Shown: one piece after another, positions 12,097 to 24,224 of the stretch
Layout: each line of letters begins with the position of its first letter
How positions within the stretch are numbered: position 1 is the first letter of the stretch
Assembly: GCA_001986395.2 (NCBI GenBank)
Contig: MQVO02000006.1
Span: forward strand, 806,001 to 870,000
Source: Irpex lacteus
Taxonomy: Eukaryota; Basidiomycota; Agaricomycetes; Polyporales; Irpicaceae
Direction: 5' to 3'
Length of the DNA: 64,000 nucleotides
Notes under the pieces: generated by a model
Seen by the model: the letters and a program-made list of their open reading frames with translations, nothing else
Databases searched by the model: none
Told to the model about the DNA's origin: nothing
Program-made: the position numbers and the translations under genes

Positions 12097-13262
12097 CTAA
12101 CATTCCGAATGCGACGCGTTAGAGGAGCAAGACGAACAATGTACAGACCTACTGCTACTGTATCAAATCCGAAGCAACACTTACAGCCGAGCAATAAGTA
12201 ACTATGCCTCAAGCCTCGGGTCGCGCGACGCGATCACAGGTCTGCAGATTGCAGAGGCACGAAGCTGCTGGCCGGAGCGCCAGGGGCGCGTAGGCCTGCG
12301 GCGGCATGCCAATAGCGAGTGCTTGTCGACTGCACTGCGGGTGGGTAGCGAATACTACTTACAGAAGGTACTTGTTAGCACCCGTATTTCTCTGCGCTAT
12401 TGTGCCGCTGTAGGAAATCGGCGAGGAGGGCGTCCGCCGACTTAAAACAAGTACAATGAGGCCATATAGTTCGAATCACGCCGCCCTACACCGCGAGCGC
12501 CTCGTACGACGTGGTCGACCCTACCTGTTGACTGCTATATCCTGCATTGATCCTGTCTCCTGACAGTTCATGTTTACTCGTCCTCGCTGATATCCCTACG
12601 CACGCCACGATGGCTACCGCCGATCTTGAACTCAATGCAGAATGAGTCAGGCGCGGGCCTTCCGGCTCTAAACCTATCTTGGAAAGGGTCCATGATCAGG
12701 GACATCCACGAGATAATAAAGCAGTGCACAGTATACAACGTACTCAGAATGTCCTAGGACGTCATAAAGCTGTCATCAATGTTGCGGCCAGAAAACGAGA
12801 CATTCTCGCCATTTCCCAATGAAACCTGCGTGGTATAGGGTCTTGTGTAACCGGACGCTGCGGCACGCGTTATGTGTATGAGTCCAGGGTTCTGGATGCA
12901 AGGGGTTTCTAGATGCAAGGGGTTTCTGCTAAGTTGAAGCAATCATAGCCGCTATCTGGGGAACATATTGGGGTTTCGAAGTATTGTTTATGAATTCGAA
13001 GAACACGCGGAACGCTCCCGGGTGTTTGCTCCTGGACAAAACGAGTAACAGTGAAGGCTATCGTTGTGTGGAATACGTACATTCCCAGGTGCTCCCACAC
13101 CTCCCATACAGCTGACGAATTGTATTGCGTATATATCAGATTTTGTGACAAGGGGGAAGACTAGGTCTGAGGAAATAGATATGCCACCACCTGTCTTACT
13201 AAAGTCAGTGCTCGACCGTGAGTAGTTGAAGACATATACTATACGGAATAAACCACGGTCTC
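12097..13262. other. Gene-poor interval
   Basis: GC-rich at first, with possible decayed coding fragments on the minus strand up to about 12420, then ordinary intergenic sequence downstream of COQ2. No supported gene. Confidence 0.4.
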
Positions 13263-14688
13263 CTAAAATCCCAATACACTCAGTCCTGTCGGCAATCCGA
13301 GAAGCACACTCAATACATAATCCGCGCTTGCCCCTGCCCATACCGAAACACCCGCCCATCCACACTTCACAAACGCGTCCCAGCAGCTCGGCCGACTATC
13401 AAAGTTGACCGAGCGCAATATACGAGCGAGCGTTAATCCCGCGATGCCGACACCGAGGTAATAAGGAAGCCCGTGAGCGTTCATGTAGCCTGCGAGAGTC
13501 CAGAGGCCAATCGTACTGGCCGAGAAACCCGTGAGAATACTTCGTGTGTGTGCGCCGAAGAGGAGGGCAGTCGAACGAACACCGACTTTTATATCGTCTG
13601 TTTTGTCCTATGGGAGAAAGTCACAACTGAGTTAGATTCTTGGTGCTGTATTCAACAGTAGACCTGCCTGGTGAGCGTATATAGTGTCGTAAACAAGCGT
13701 CCAACACAGGCCGCCGGCGTATAACGGGAGGGCTACACCCCAGTTCACGGAACCTGCGACAGCAGACCATCCCAACAAGGCACCCCAGTTGAATGCGAGT
13801 CCTGAAGCGCGTAAGAAGGAGGATACCTTGAGAGGAGATACTGAACATACCAAGAACAGACTGAGGCCAATAAGTGTACCGCTTCATGAAAGGGTACATG
13901 GCTACGATAGGGAGCGAAGAGGCTCCAAGGAAGATACTAATATCCATATAAGTCTAAGGCAACTCGAGTCAAGTATGATAGTGCACGCACCTATGCCAAT
14001 TCAGCTGTGTCAACACGGCGAGTCCTCCACTCAACTGCACTCCCAAGAACCCAAACGCTTTCGTTCGAGAGAGATCACCCCGCGCAATGGGTCTATCCTT
14101 CGTCCTCTCTTGAATTTTTTATAGTCAGCACTCTGCTTTACTTCGCTGTAAGATGACACACACCGACAGCCTTGTCAAAATCCTTGTCCGCCATGTCATT
14201 GATCGTACACCCCGCAGAGCGCATGATGAGTGCGCCGATGCCAAACAGACTGATATACGTCAGAGGCGTAGTCCATGGTGCACCGACAGCGTATGATGCC
14301 ATCGTAATTGACCATGCTAAACATTCAAACACGATGTTAGCTCGGGTAGGTAGAGATCGTGAGCAGACGCACTGCATGGGTAAAACAGGAGCAATGTGCC
14401 TATAGGCTTGTCAATTCGTGTGAGGCGGAGATATGGGCGCAGCTTTGCAGGGGCCCTGTCTATCCATGTCTGTGCAGGAACAGATGTGGCGGGTAGTGGA
14501 GAAGGGACAGCAGCATGGGTATCCTGACTGGTTTGACTAAGTCTCGCGGAGGTTCGCGTCAAACTCCTCGTCCATGGCTGAGACCTATGAAGTAACTGAG
14601 AACAGCCCAGATGATTATTCCTGAGTAATTTATTCGAGAGACGATGTGTTGTTAGAGAGCGTAGGTGCACATGGCGGAGCCCCTGCAT
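13263..14688 (-). CDS. COQ2: 4-hydroxybenzoate polyprenyltransferase, mitochondrial
   Basis: Six exons (14688-14373, 14316-14164, 14108-13991, 13936-13851, 13801-13668, 13607-13263) give 383 residues. The N-terminus is rich in Arg, Ser and Leu without acids, as in a mitochondrial presequence. The UbiA signatures are both present: NDMADKDFD with the following [10 protein letters not shown], and [13 protein letters not shown]. These Asp clusters bind the prenyl diphosphate through magnesium. The enzyme joins the polyprenyl tail to 4-hydroxybenzoate in the inner membrane, the first membrane step of ubiquinone synthesis. Several hydrophobic helices follow. Intron 5 (13608-13667) starts with GC, not GT: the conserved HQ-DKTDD junction fixes the donor as CAG/gcaggt. 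The other introns are GT-AG of 49-56 nt. Confidence 0.96.
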
Positions 14689-15045
14689 GGAGATTGACGA
14701 ACTGCAAGGAGGACGATCAAGTGGTTCACTTCGCAGATCGTGTCAAGTCCAACTCCGGCTCACAAATCGAACCCCGCGGCGCCACAGCCAACGTTGGGCG
14801 CCTACTCTTATTTCGTACCTTCGCCATGTAATACTTGTGGCCACAATGAAATCCTGACATCTCTTGCCAGTCTCAGGTTGAAAATGACAATGCAATGAAA
14901 TTAGTGTGTATTCCCAATTCCGAGTTCCAATGAGATAACCAGTACGTCAGTTTGATAAGGGACATGGTAGCAGGTAAGCGACTACGAGAGAGTTACAGCT
15001 GAATATATAAACCTTGACCCAGAAACGATAGCACGTGCAGTGATT

Positions 15046-16090
15046 TTACCACTCCTTTGTAAGCTTGAAGGCCCATTCGAAATCTTTACAACACGAGCAC
15101 GCATATGTGTGTCAGTGCGAGCGTCTTTCAAAATACTCCACTGCACATACCGATATAAACGACGTTGTCATCGTCGATAACACGGCTACGGACATTGTAA
15201 GTGCCTGAGCGCGCTATCATACCAGACGGAGACTCGTCTGCATCAAAGTCTTTCTTGTATGGTTCGCCAGTCTGGCTGGGGCCGTATGAACCAAGCATCT
15301 GCTCCAATTTGTCCACTACACACAGATTAACCATGTCAACTTACACAGCAAAGCGGTGGTGAAGTGAGATGGCGGCAAGTACCTTTGATACCAGACCGCT
15401 TTACAACTTGCAAGTATCGTAGACCCTATTGGTGCATCAAACATCAAAACTTGTAGGCGGGGTTATCAACGCGCTCAGAGTTGATACGTACGGTAACGAT
15501 GGAGTGGTTGATCTTGAAGGTGATACGTACGCTGCGCGACGACAACAACGGTCAGATACAACACAGTGACGATAGCTTCTGTGGATAGTACGCACTTGTA
15601 CTCAACACCTTCCTTGATGTTAATAGGGTTCCTCTTGATCTCGTCAAGGTGCGCGCCATCCGACAGGTTGATAACGATCGACCTGCCAGCTGGTAGAGTG
15701 GGAGAGTGAAGCTCCAGAGTGAGCATAGTGAGCTGGCAGAGCGTGCGAGTCAGCATTTCTATTATTCTGTGCATCGTGGTGGATGCGTACCTTGGGTCCC
15801 GTCGCAGGGGCCGAAGCACCAGGAACAATGCCGAGACTAGCCTTCCATCTGTTCAGACTCTCATCGTTTGCATCCAGTTGAGTGTATTCGTCTACACTCT
15901 TCACTGCGGTAGGCTTGTATCCTATTATCATAAAATACGCGTTGGAATGATACAGGTAGTGAGACAGCTGAGGGAGGTACTGACCAGGAGTGGTGGTAGG
16001 CGCAAGATCATCGTCTTCGTGCTATGATATGATTCTAGCTTCCGTGCACGTCGAGTGATCACAAAGGCGGGGACTTACAGGAGCAGACAT
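15046..16090 (-). CDS. RDI1: Rho GDP-dissociation inhibitor
   Basis: Eight exons (16090-16079, 16021-15985, 15921-15791, 15732-15596, 15531-15492, 15425-15383, 15315-15151, 15083-15046) give exactly 200 residues, the normal size of the family. The first exon codes only MSAP. The order is canonical: the N-terminal regulatory arm (GYKPTAVKSVDEYTQLDAND), then the immunoglobulin-like domain (NPINIKEGVEY, ITFKINHSIVT, GLRYLQVVKRSGIK), then EQMLGSYGP, ESPSGMIARSGTYNVRS and the terminal DFEWAFKLTKEW. Rho-GDI extracts prenylated Rho/Cdc42/Rac from membranes and holds the GDP form in the cytosol, shaping polarity and hyphal growth. All splice junctions keep phase. Confidence 0.97.
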
Positions 16091-16703
16091 AGTTGAGGTC
16101 GTGAGAGAGCAAGGACTGGAAAGAACGAGTGTAGGGATATAAGACGCGGCGGTGGTGGTGGAAGATGCACAGCTGCTGTCAGTCTGGCCAAGGCGAAACT
16201 GATCGATATTCCCACGCCTGCTATCGTGGCTGTTTTATATACTGGGCGTCTCTCTGAGTTTACAACTTTACATCCGTCAACGAGCGCCCACTTTTCGCAT
16301 GTTGGAAGTTCTGTCTCCTCTGCATCGTGACCTTAGATGTCATCTAACCAAGAAACAGCTTCGCGTAACCCAGCACAATCTACAAACATATACAACAAAA
16401 ACATATTTCAGAAAGCAGCAAAAACTCGTAAATAGCGTTTTAAATGGAGAAGTGAAGAAGCAAACAGTCCGAGCTTGGCCGGATTGGATGGTACTAAATA
16501 ACAGGGACATGTTACGGACAATGAGGGATATACCATGAAGCAATACGAGATGATAACAGTACAACAAAGCAGAGTATAAGCAGAACCAGCATATGACCGG
16601 TTAGCGAGGGATACGTGGCTTTAGGACACTAAAGATGTAGTTTGAAAGTCCCTGGACAGGGATCTAATTTTCACTCGAAAGAGGTGGGTGCATTCCTTCT
16701 GAA
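16091..16703. other. Intergenic region upstream of RDI1
   Basis: This contains the RDI1 promoter side (a TTTATA-type element near 16233 on the plus strand) and AT-rich spacer. The small open frames here are not convincing. Confidence 0.4.
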
Positions 16704-18605
16704 TTATCGGTGAGAAGCTGCTCAAACGTGTGCGTAGAAATTGTGTGTCCTCACCGCCTTTAAACCAGCACTTTCCCTTGCTCAAATGAAAGCAACGTGC
16801 ACCGCCCGGGCAGACGTGTCCCTGTATTCGGAACCACAGACCCTTGAATTCCACATAACTACGTGATTAACGGCACCACTTACCCAACAGCACCTATCAC
16901 CATGTGGGCAATCCAGACCTAGTGGACAAACCTTCAGTGACGTCCCGGGCCTAGGAGCCGACATGAGATCACGGCGAACATCGAGAACGCACCGTTCTTG
17001 AGGTAATTGCAGGGAGCTTTCTTGGCGTTCTTCGCGAGTATTTCGAGTTGTTCCGAGGACAGAGCCCAGTCGTGCGAATATTTGCAGCCAGGCTATCCAC
17101 AGAAAGCCTGGTTAGAACACTGTCTTTCCACACTTCGGCATCTAACATGACTTACGCCTTTGGAACACGACATGAGATAATGTTCATTACAGGGAGGGGG
17201 AGATTCTGGGTACACGTTATAAATCACTCCGTGGAATATGGACATTGTCTCACGCTTGTGCAAAGGCTGTATGTAGTATGGCATGGATTAGCCCGAGTGA
17301 TCGAATCGTTATGACTAGAAACTGACCTTCGTGGGGTCAATCGGCCTCCCTGCTATACCGACGCGAGGGGACGCAGTAACGAGAGAATGGGTCTCGGATT
17401 GAGGGCTAATAAGTCCTCCATTGGTGGTCACCGATGTTGACGGCGCGGGAAGAGGCAGAGGGCCAGCAAGCATTGGACCCATACGTCTGGTCAGTCCCGG
17501 CGGAAAGTCGGACATGAATAATCCTTCGACACGAATGGACGGCAGGGCAAGCTGGTGAAGCTCTGCCGAGGGTTCAAAAGACCCTTGGAGCAGAACCAGC
17601 TTGCCGAGCAGCTCCTCCTGGCCGAGCGAGCTCAATGTACTGGCATACGCATTTCCCCGACCACCTAGATTTTCTCGTATAAGAACACTAGAGCAACAAT
17701 TACCAAAAAAGAACTTACCCGCAAGAAAGACACGTAAAGTCTGTGGGAAGCGAGTGAAGTTGTGGAGATGCTCTGCAGTTGATCACTGTCAAACTCGGGA
17801 GCTCCGACGCTGTTCGTAACATTTAGACGCACCCTTGATTTTCGAATTGACAGCATCGTTGGCAGTGCCGACCTCAACGATCTGGAAACGGGGCGATGCT
17901 TGGCTAAAGCCCGTCAAGAATGCGTCGAACTGCTCAGTCGTGCAAGCGGCGTGCGCAAGAAGTGTGTCGAGTACCGTGCGCCTGTTAAGGAAGACCGAAA
18001 TCCAAAAGGAAAGTCTTCCAAACACTTGGACGTCTTCCTGGGAAAGGAACTCGGCAATTCCCTGGGTCAGCTCTTGAGCCGCTTGAAGACCACCTTGCTG
18101 TCCAAGAGAGAGAAGGGACCGGTTAAACAAGTTGGCTTCCCCATCGACAACACAGAGTATAACTGGATTCTGGCCCTTTTCATCGTGTGAGACCTCGGTC
18201 TGACTGAACGTGAATGACTACCAACCTTGAGAGTTTCCAAGGACGAGATTTGACGGTTCAAAGTGGAGACCTGCGCATTATGCGTCTTCTTCGCGAGCTC
18301 GGCTGCTTCAAGGACCGATGCATGAGCTTGTTTCCATACGGATAACTCTAATTCCAATTCGTTCACGCGGACCTCTAGGTCGGCGTTGTGCTTGACCGTC
18401 GTAGTCGACAGGTCTGTGTGGGTGTCAGCGGTTGGAACAAGGGCGACGATGACTGCGAGAGCGAACCTAATAACCTAGTTAAGGCCTCGTCCCTGCCATG
18501 TGTATGATGCATCACGAAATTTTGTGAGGAGCTGCGAGTAGGTGAGTTGGCGTGAAGAACTGACCACAACTGCTTATTTGCCTCCGCATTGGACGGTAGG
18601 GCCAT
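16704..18605 (-). CDS. NYN-like (DUF7923-type) domain and CCCH zinc-finger protein, paralog A
   Basis: Multi-exon gene; end exons approximate. The N-terminus has a coiled coil (ELELELSVWKQAHASVLEAA). Next is the conserved domain starting NPVILCVVDGEANLFNRSLL, with FLNRRTVLDTLL, a GFSQASPRFQIVEVG strand and, after an intron, GGRGNAYASTLSSL. This alpha/beta pattern, with an early VDG and a late Gly-rich strand, resembles PIN/NYN nuclease folds and is known in fungi as a domain of unknown function. A Ser/Pro-rich linker leads to the CCCH fingers: CNEHYLMSC with CKYSH across an intron, CNYLKNG with CPLGLDCPHGDRCCW, and CPGGARCFHLSKGKCWF. Such fingers bind RNA. An RNA-binding or processing role is inference. 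It is the first of three tandem paralogs on this strand. The first intron (about 100 nt) and the last exon are the least certain parts. Confidence 0.78.
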
Positions 18606-19746
18606 TGAGGCAGTATGAGAGATGAGTAAAGGGGAAAGAAAGGATGGTGAGGGACAGAAAGAAAGGAATGTGCGAACTGTCATGGAGAAGTGGACATATA
18701 TAACCGCCGGAGATGTTATGATTCTTGAGAGTGCATTGGTTGATCACAATGGAACAAGATGGCAGGTGGCTAGAACCTCGGAGAACAGACACGCGAGGAC
18801 AGCCTGACCGCGGATAGCGGACGAGGAATGAAACTGGACGCACTGCAAAAGAAACACCACGTTTGATTCTCGCCACCGCTGTGGCTGAGGGCCACGGCGT
18901 GTCGCTGACAAGTGAAAACATGTCTGAAAGCGCCCGTGAGCGAAGCAGCGCTCAAGGTGGTAAGACGGAGCCAAATGCGGTTATCTCGATCACGCCGCGG
19001 CATCCTCAACATCATGCTTGCGCCACAATCCTCCCGCGGTCATACAACTGTCCTGCAAAACGGCTCTGTGACTACCTGTCTAGACTTGTACCCCGCCCTA
19101 ACTGCTCGTCACGACACCTTGTTCGGTACACAACATATGATACTTGGCAACGCAGGATAGAAGCGGAAACGATGAGGTTATCGTATCGACCAAGATGAAC
19201 AAAAGTACTGCTGCCATATGTTGCCACTTATAGCACGGCGACACAAAAAGCTGTTGAGTCAGAGAAATTGAGATCAGAATCATACATGCTGCGCGGAGGA
19301 GATGGATGGACACTCTTCGCTTCAGGTCTACTAGCAGGGAGCTGAGACATGTTCAGTAGAGTGGTGCCAAGCTGCGCAAGAAGGGAAGTCCCTTCCGTAC
19401 ATGAGCGCTGAGCACGCTATCCGGAAACAAAAAGGATATTACTTTCCCTGAAGACGAGTGAATTCATGAACGATTCTTCTAATAGAAACCATGGGTGTGC
19501 ATTCCCGGGGAGTTTACATAAGATACGGACACCAGTAGCTATCAATACAGCATAGATGACGTTTAGTCCATAGAGAAACGGAGAGAAATAAGATGTGGGT
19601 CGGTGTATAACGTGACGTCGCTTTATCGCATGTTGAAAGATCGAGTCTAAAAACTCCATATACCGGAATGTTGGGAGCCAGTCCTACTCCCTATAGCCAT
19701 CTTGGCATTTACTTGACCATCTATCGCACATGAATGTCTCAGATAC
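18606..19746. other. Spacer between tandem paralogs A and B
   Basis: About 1.1 kb with no supported gene. It must hold the promoter of paralog A (minus strand) and the 3' region of paralog B. Confidence 0.45.
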
Positions 19747-21644
19747 TCAGACAATCTTATGACCGAACAAACAGTCGTCACCACGGGTGCAGCGAACACC
19801 GTGACCTGATTTTTTGTGTTTGTCAACCACGATAATAGGACATAGAGAACTAGATGCATACCGAAGCGACAAGGGATAGACTTGAAATACTTTCTCAGTT
19901 CTTCACGGTATTGTTTGGTAAGGTCATAATCATGCGCTTTGCTGCAGTTGACAGTAGTGCATTTGCCCTGAAGATAGAAGAAGGCACAGACCCGAGGTTG
20001 CTCTGACATAAGCAAAGATCAGTCAGTTTCTTCATTATGCTACGGTGATTTCTTCCTGCCACTTACGTTGATGAATCGGCTACACCGGTACCAGTTCAAT
20101 GCAACGGTTAGATAGGAAGAGATATGAGTGGCCTACCAAGGCAGTGTTAACATATCGGATTTTCTTCGGTTTTGGCATTGTCGCTCTGTGGACGACCACA
20201 ACGTCAGAGGAGGACAGAAAGCCATGGTGTAAGTATGATCGATCACCTTCGCCGAGGAGTAGAGGTTTGGTTTTTTCCGTTCTTCAACAAGTCTGCGTAC
20301 GCCTTTGCTTCATCCAGTGATTCCGGGGAGATGGTCTCAGGCTCCGTGAATACCGTCGACGCGCCGTCGTTCCAGAGCAATTCTGATGCACATGAGGCGG
20401 AACGAGGTTCCCCAATGTCTGAGGGATGGCAGTTCGACGAAACGCCTATAAGTGGCTTCGGCCGAGGGTGCTCGAGGGACAACGGCGGGGACAACTCTTC
20501 GGAAGAAGCATCAACACGCCTGGAAGCAGGACTGGGAGGTTCCGACCGCGAGCGTTGACGCCCCCTTCCGTTACGAGTAGTTCTCTCAGCATCAGAATTG
20601 CCAAGCAAGGCGGGTTCCATCAATTTTTCGCGTAAGAAGAGGCCTTTGTTAGGGATGATAGGAAAGTGAAGCCTTCGCAATTTCCAAGGCACGACATCGT
20701 AGTATGTCAGGAAATAGATTTTGTCTCCATAGCCTAGAGTTCTTAGTTCCACCAAGTCGCTTTCGTACCCAGTGTCGTGGCAGCCTGGTATAGTAACCGA
20801 CCAAAATCATACGGTAAGAGAACTGTTCAATGTTTGATGAATTTTGCTGACCTCCGAATAGAACATGTGTCGTCTGGGAGGATTTGGCTTCGTCAAACAA
20901 GTAATCTATATTATCAAAGAAAACATCATTCAATGAGAAATGAACGCAGGAAGAAGTATACAAGTATACCTCTGAGTTTGTGATCAGCAGCTTCCTTTGA
21001 GTCCCCAACGTCTATCATCGCGAACATACTGCTGGACGAGTTGAAGCCCGACATGAAATCGCGTAGGTTCGTGGAAGCTTCATCCATTCCACGTTTGGCA
21101 AGTGCAGACTCCAACCCCCGCTGATTCAAGAACACCCAAACCCGTAACTTGTACTCATAATGAGCGATAGGGGGGAACTGCCCATGAATCACCCTTACGA
21201 GGGCCGCGGCAGCGTCAACACCGCCGTCGGAGCCACGGCGAAGGAGTCCATCATTAAAAATAGCGCCATCGCCATCTATAAGGCAGGTTATACGTTTATT
21301 CTGAAAGGGCACAATGCAGTGCACGATAAGTTAGTGACGTAGATCGAAGGAGGATCGTGTGATTGACTAACAAGCGGCTCGGACTTTACGAATGCGCTCA
21401 TGTTATCAGGGCTCTGTGGTATTTCTGGAAGGCCATAGGCTTTCATGACACACATGAGGTCATCTGTAGGGCAAGAATTTTCTAGCTCAGCTTCTGACGA
21501 CAAGGATGAAACGAGCAACGAGTGAACGTGCCGTGGAAGTTGCGGATATGCTTGCGACTGTTGCAAAGTCAGTCACAGCCGATTAAACAGCTGAACCTCA
21601 AATTTTACATACGCTACCGCTGCCAAATCCTCTTCAAGGGTCAT
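19747..21644 (-). CDS. NYN-like (DUF7923-type) domain and CCCH zinc-finger protein, paralog B
   Basis: Starts MTLEEDLAA at 21644. The first junction is uncertain (donor gtagcg). Then comes a Ser/Glu-rich region, and the domain RITCLIDGDGAIFNDGLL, LRVWVFLNQRGLESALAKRG, FNSSSSMFAMIDVGDSKEAA. After a short exon ending VLFGG it continues with CHDTGYESDLVELR and GDKIYFLTYYD. A long polar Ser/Arg/Pro linker follows. Two CCCH fingers close the protein: CAFFYLQGKC-TTVN-C-SKA-H and, across an intron, C-RFGHGVR-C-TRGDD-C-LFG-H, then a stop. Both fingers fit the C-x7/8-C-x4/5-C-x3-H rule. Likely an RNA-binding protein with an inactive or active NYN-like domain; function unknown. It is a tandem duplicate of genes A and C. 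Confidence 0.78.
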
Positions 21645-22475
21645 GTTGATCTGCACCGAACGATGCTGTAGGACGGTAGTATGAGTGTGAAGAAAGGAGA
21701 GCGGTTTGAGAGTGATGAGTTCAAACAGCCTATACCTGCGACTTTTAAAACCACCAGTGAAGGAGGAAAACAGACGCAAACTTCAATCGCGCCATTGCAC
21801 TGTACTATCAATGCTTCCGTCGATAGTATCAAAGTACAACGATGTGTCGGGCGACACAAGCCTCTTGGGGAAGTCACAATTGAATGTCGACCCTGGTCAA
21901 ATTAAGAGAGCTGTGACCATGGGCAGGTGGCTCGCCCTCGTCGTGGCGTTTCCTTGTGCAAGGCAAAGTCATGCTGTAGTGACCCAAAGGGGAGCACAAT
22001 AGATGTCACGGTTGCGACGACTACCGTCTGAGGCCACGGCCCCGGTCAGGTCCTGGTCCGACACTAGGCAACAATCGCTTTCTTCTACACATAGAAGGTA
22101 CGTTCCGAGGAGATCTGCGCTAGGACCTTCACTACTGAGTCGTTATTGTCTATGACAGGTATTAGCAGCATGCATGTCACAGGCCTACAAAACCACTACC
22201 AGGCTCGGTGTCAGTAATTTCGATAGCAACAAACAGTTAATAGATACGATTGACCTATATTAATAAGGCTGGCGTATGTTATTGGCTACTTTCGCCAGCT
22301 GGCGGTTTCAGTCATATATGCACGTACTTACGTTCCACAAGGTTTACCGTGACGGTCGCCCATCTGATAAACGCCGGCGATCTGCCCAAGAGCCCCAAAA
22401 TGGCAATTATAGTAATTGTAATGTCAAGGTGTATCCCCTGAAGTCTGGGGGAGCCTATACTACAGAAGATACTGA
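21645..22475. other. Spacer between paralogs B and C
   Basis: No supported gene. The zinc-finger exons expected downstream of paralog C on this strand were looked for and not found. Confidence 0.4.
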
Positions 22476-23663
22476 TTATGAGATCCTACTCGACATGTCC
22501 ATCTCTGAATTCGAAAATGAGCTGCTCAGCGATATCGTGGACATTGGAGGAGCAACTCCCGGTTCCGAGAGTGAACGTTGGCGTCCTCTGCCTGTTCTGG
22601 TCATTCGTTTCAAATCATCTCCAATAAAAGGAACATGCTGGTCGCCTAATCTCTCCCGTTCAAAGAGACCTTGGTTCGGCACTATTGGGAGGTTCAAACT
22701 TTGAATAGTGCGTGCCATGGTAGCATAGCCCTCCAATAGCCACAACTTTTCACCATATCCGCAAGTCTTGAAATGGTTCAAATCGGAGGCATATCCGTTA
22801 TCATGGGAGCCTATGATGGAGCGGTCAATGGACAACTCGACGATGACTTGAATATTTGTAGATGATCAGGCATGTACCTCCGAATATAACGTATGCTGTT
22901 TCTGGATTCACAACTTCGAGCTCGAGGAAAGCTACAAGATAGAAAGCACAGATCAGCGCATCGTAACTTTCGCAAGTGTGATTTACCACACACCAGTCAT
23001 CTTACGATCAGCACCCTCCTTCACTGCCCCTACGTCGACGATGTTGAACAGTCGGCTGCCTGATTGAAACCTCGTACGAAATTATCGAAATTCAGCGCTG
23101 CGGCCATATTTCCGCATTCCGCCAGAGTTTTTCGGAGCCCTTGTTGATTCAAAAATACCCAGACCTGCAGAGTGTGTTTTTTCTGGCCAGGGCCGGAAGG
23201 GAAGTAGCGGTGTACCAGCTGTGTGAGGGCCTCAGCGGCCTCGTAGCCGCCTTGAATACCCTTCACAAGATAGCGTGCGGAGAAAATATTCCCGTCGCCG
23301 TCTATAAGACAGCTAATCCGATGACCTGGGGAGCGCATATCGCATACGTGTCCGGGAGAACGCGATGATATTTCTGCTCCGCTTCGCGGTGCGATTCGCT
23401 GGAGAAGACTCTGGCCGCAAAATATTTGAGAAGATTTCAGCTGTTGATTACCAGCTCTGGTAGCGCAGTCAAATGCATCTGAACGAGGTTCAGAGAGATA
23501 TACGATGAGCAGTGTGGTATAAGGCAAGTATACCGAACATAGTTGTTGAATGTTGTTGTGCATCCGTGCTGTAACTGATACGGGATTTAGTACAGGAAAC
23601 GCAAACGAACACGCAAATCACAGTTGAGGCGTACATCAATTGAGGAATTTCATGGTCGTTCAT
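22476..23663 (-). pseudogene. NYN-like domain paralog C, frameshifted and lacking CCCH fingers
   Basis: The third tandem copy. The domain is clear: HRISCLIDGDGNIFSARYL, LQVWVFLNQQGLRKTLAECG, then SRLFNIVDVGAVKEGADRKM, an exon ending ETAYVIFGG, and SHDNGYASDLNHF with GEKLWLLEGY. Between FVRGFN and SGSRLFNIVDVG the frame slips by one base (about 23060-23070), so the two halves are in different frames; one base seems to be missing. The frame ends at 22476, in the Ser-rich linker, and no zinc finger follows within 500 bp. The 5' exons (a start near 23663, MNDHEIPQLM) cannot be joined in phase. This may be a real pseudogene, or a truncated gene with a base-call error. Confidence 0.65.
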
Positions 23664-24224
23664 GACGGTAATACCTGCGCGGGTGTGGACGAGAAGGGCG
23701 GACGAAGCTTGGAAGAGAAACGATATGCGAGTATGGGGTGAATGAGTAAGCAGAGAACGAGGGCTTTTCAGTAATCCGGACAACAGTCAGTGGTCTCGTT
23801 GCAAATCGCGAGTAATATGATGTTACAATAGGAGAGAAGACCTCGACGTCTCTGTAGCTATGGAGAATACTATGGACGTGATTATGGTGAAGCTTAGAAG
23901 CCTGATGCAACGTACCTCTCTGTACAATGCGCTTGGAATGGAGAGAAGCTTTCCTTGTGATCTGTCTTTTGTTATGTGCGGTCTGCTCTGTGTGCTTCAC
24001 ATACATTCTTTTTTTGTTTCAGCCATATACTGTGACCGTCAATATATTACCGTATCTATATCGCCACATAGGCGCTCCTTTGACGCCCTCAGCAGATCCA
24101 AAAAAAATATCTCTAAGAATGATGGCGAGTTAGCTGTGCGAGGTGAGGCAGTACGAGAACTGTGCATACCTTGTAGTGCATACCGTATGCGTTGGACGTA
24201 GATAGACTGTGTACAGGACTGCGC

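Noticed and set aside
14755..14800. Minus-strand GGGTTCGATT, another tRNA-like B box
   Set aside because: The surrounding bases do not pair into a T arm and no anticodon arm or acceptor stem could be drawn.
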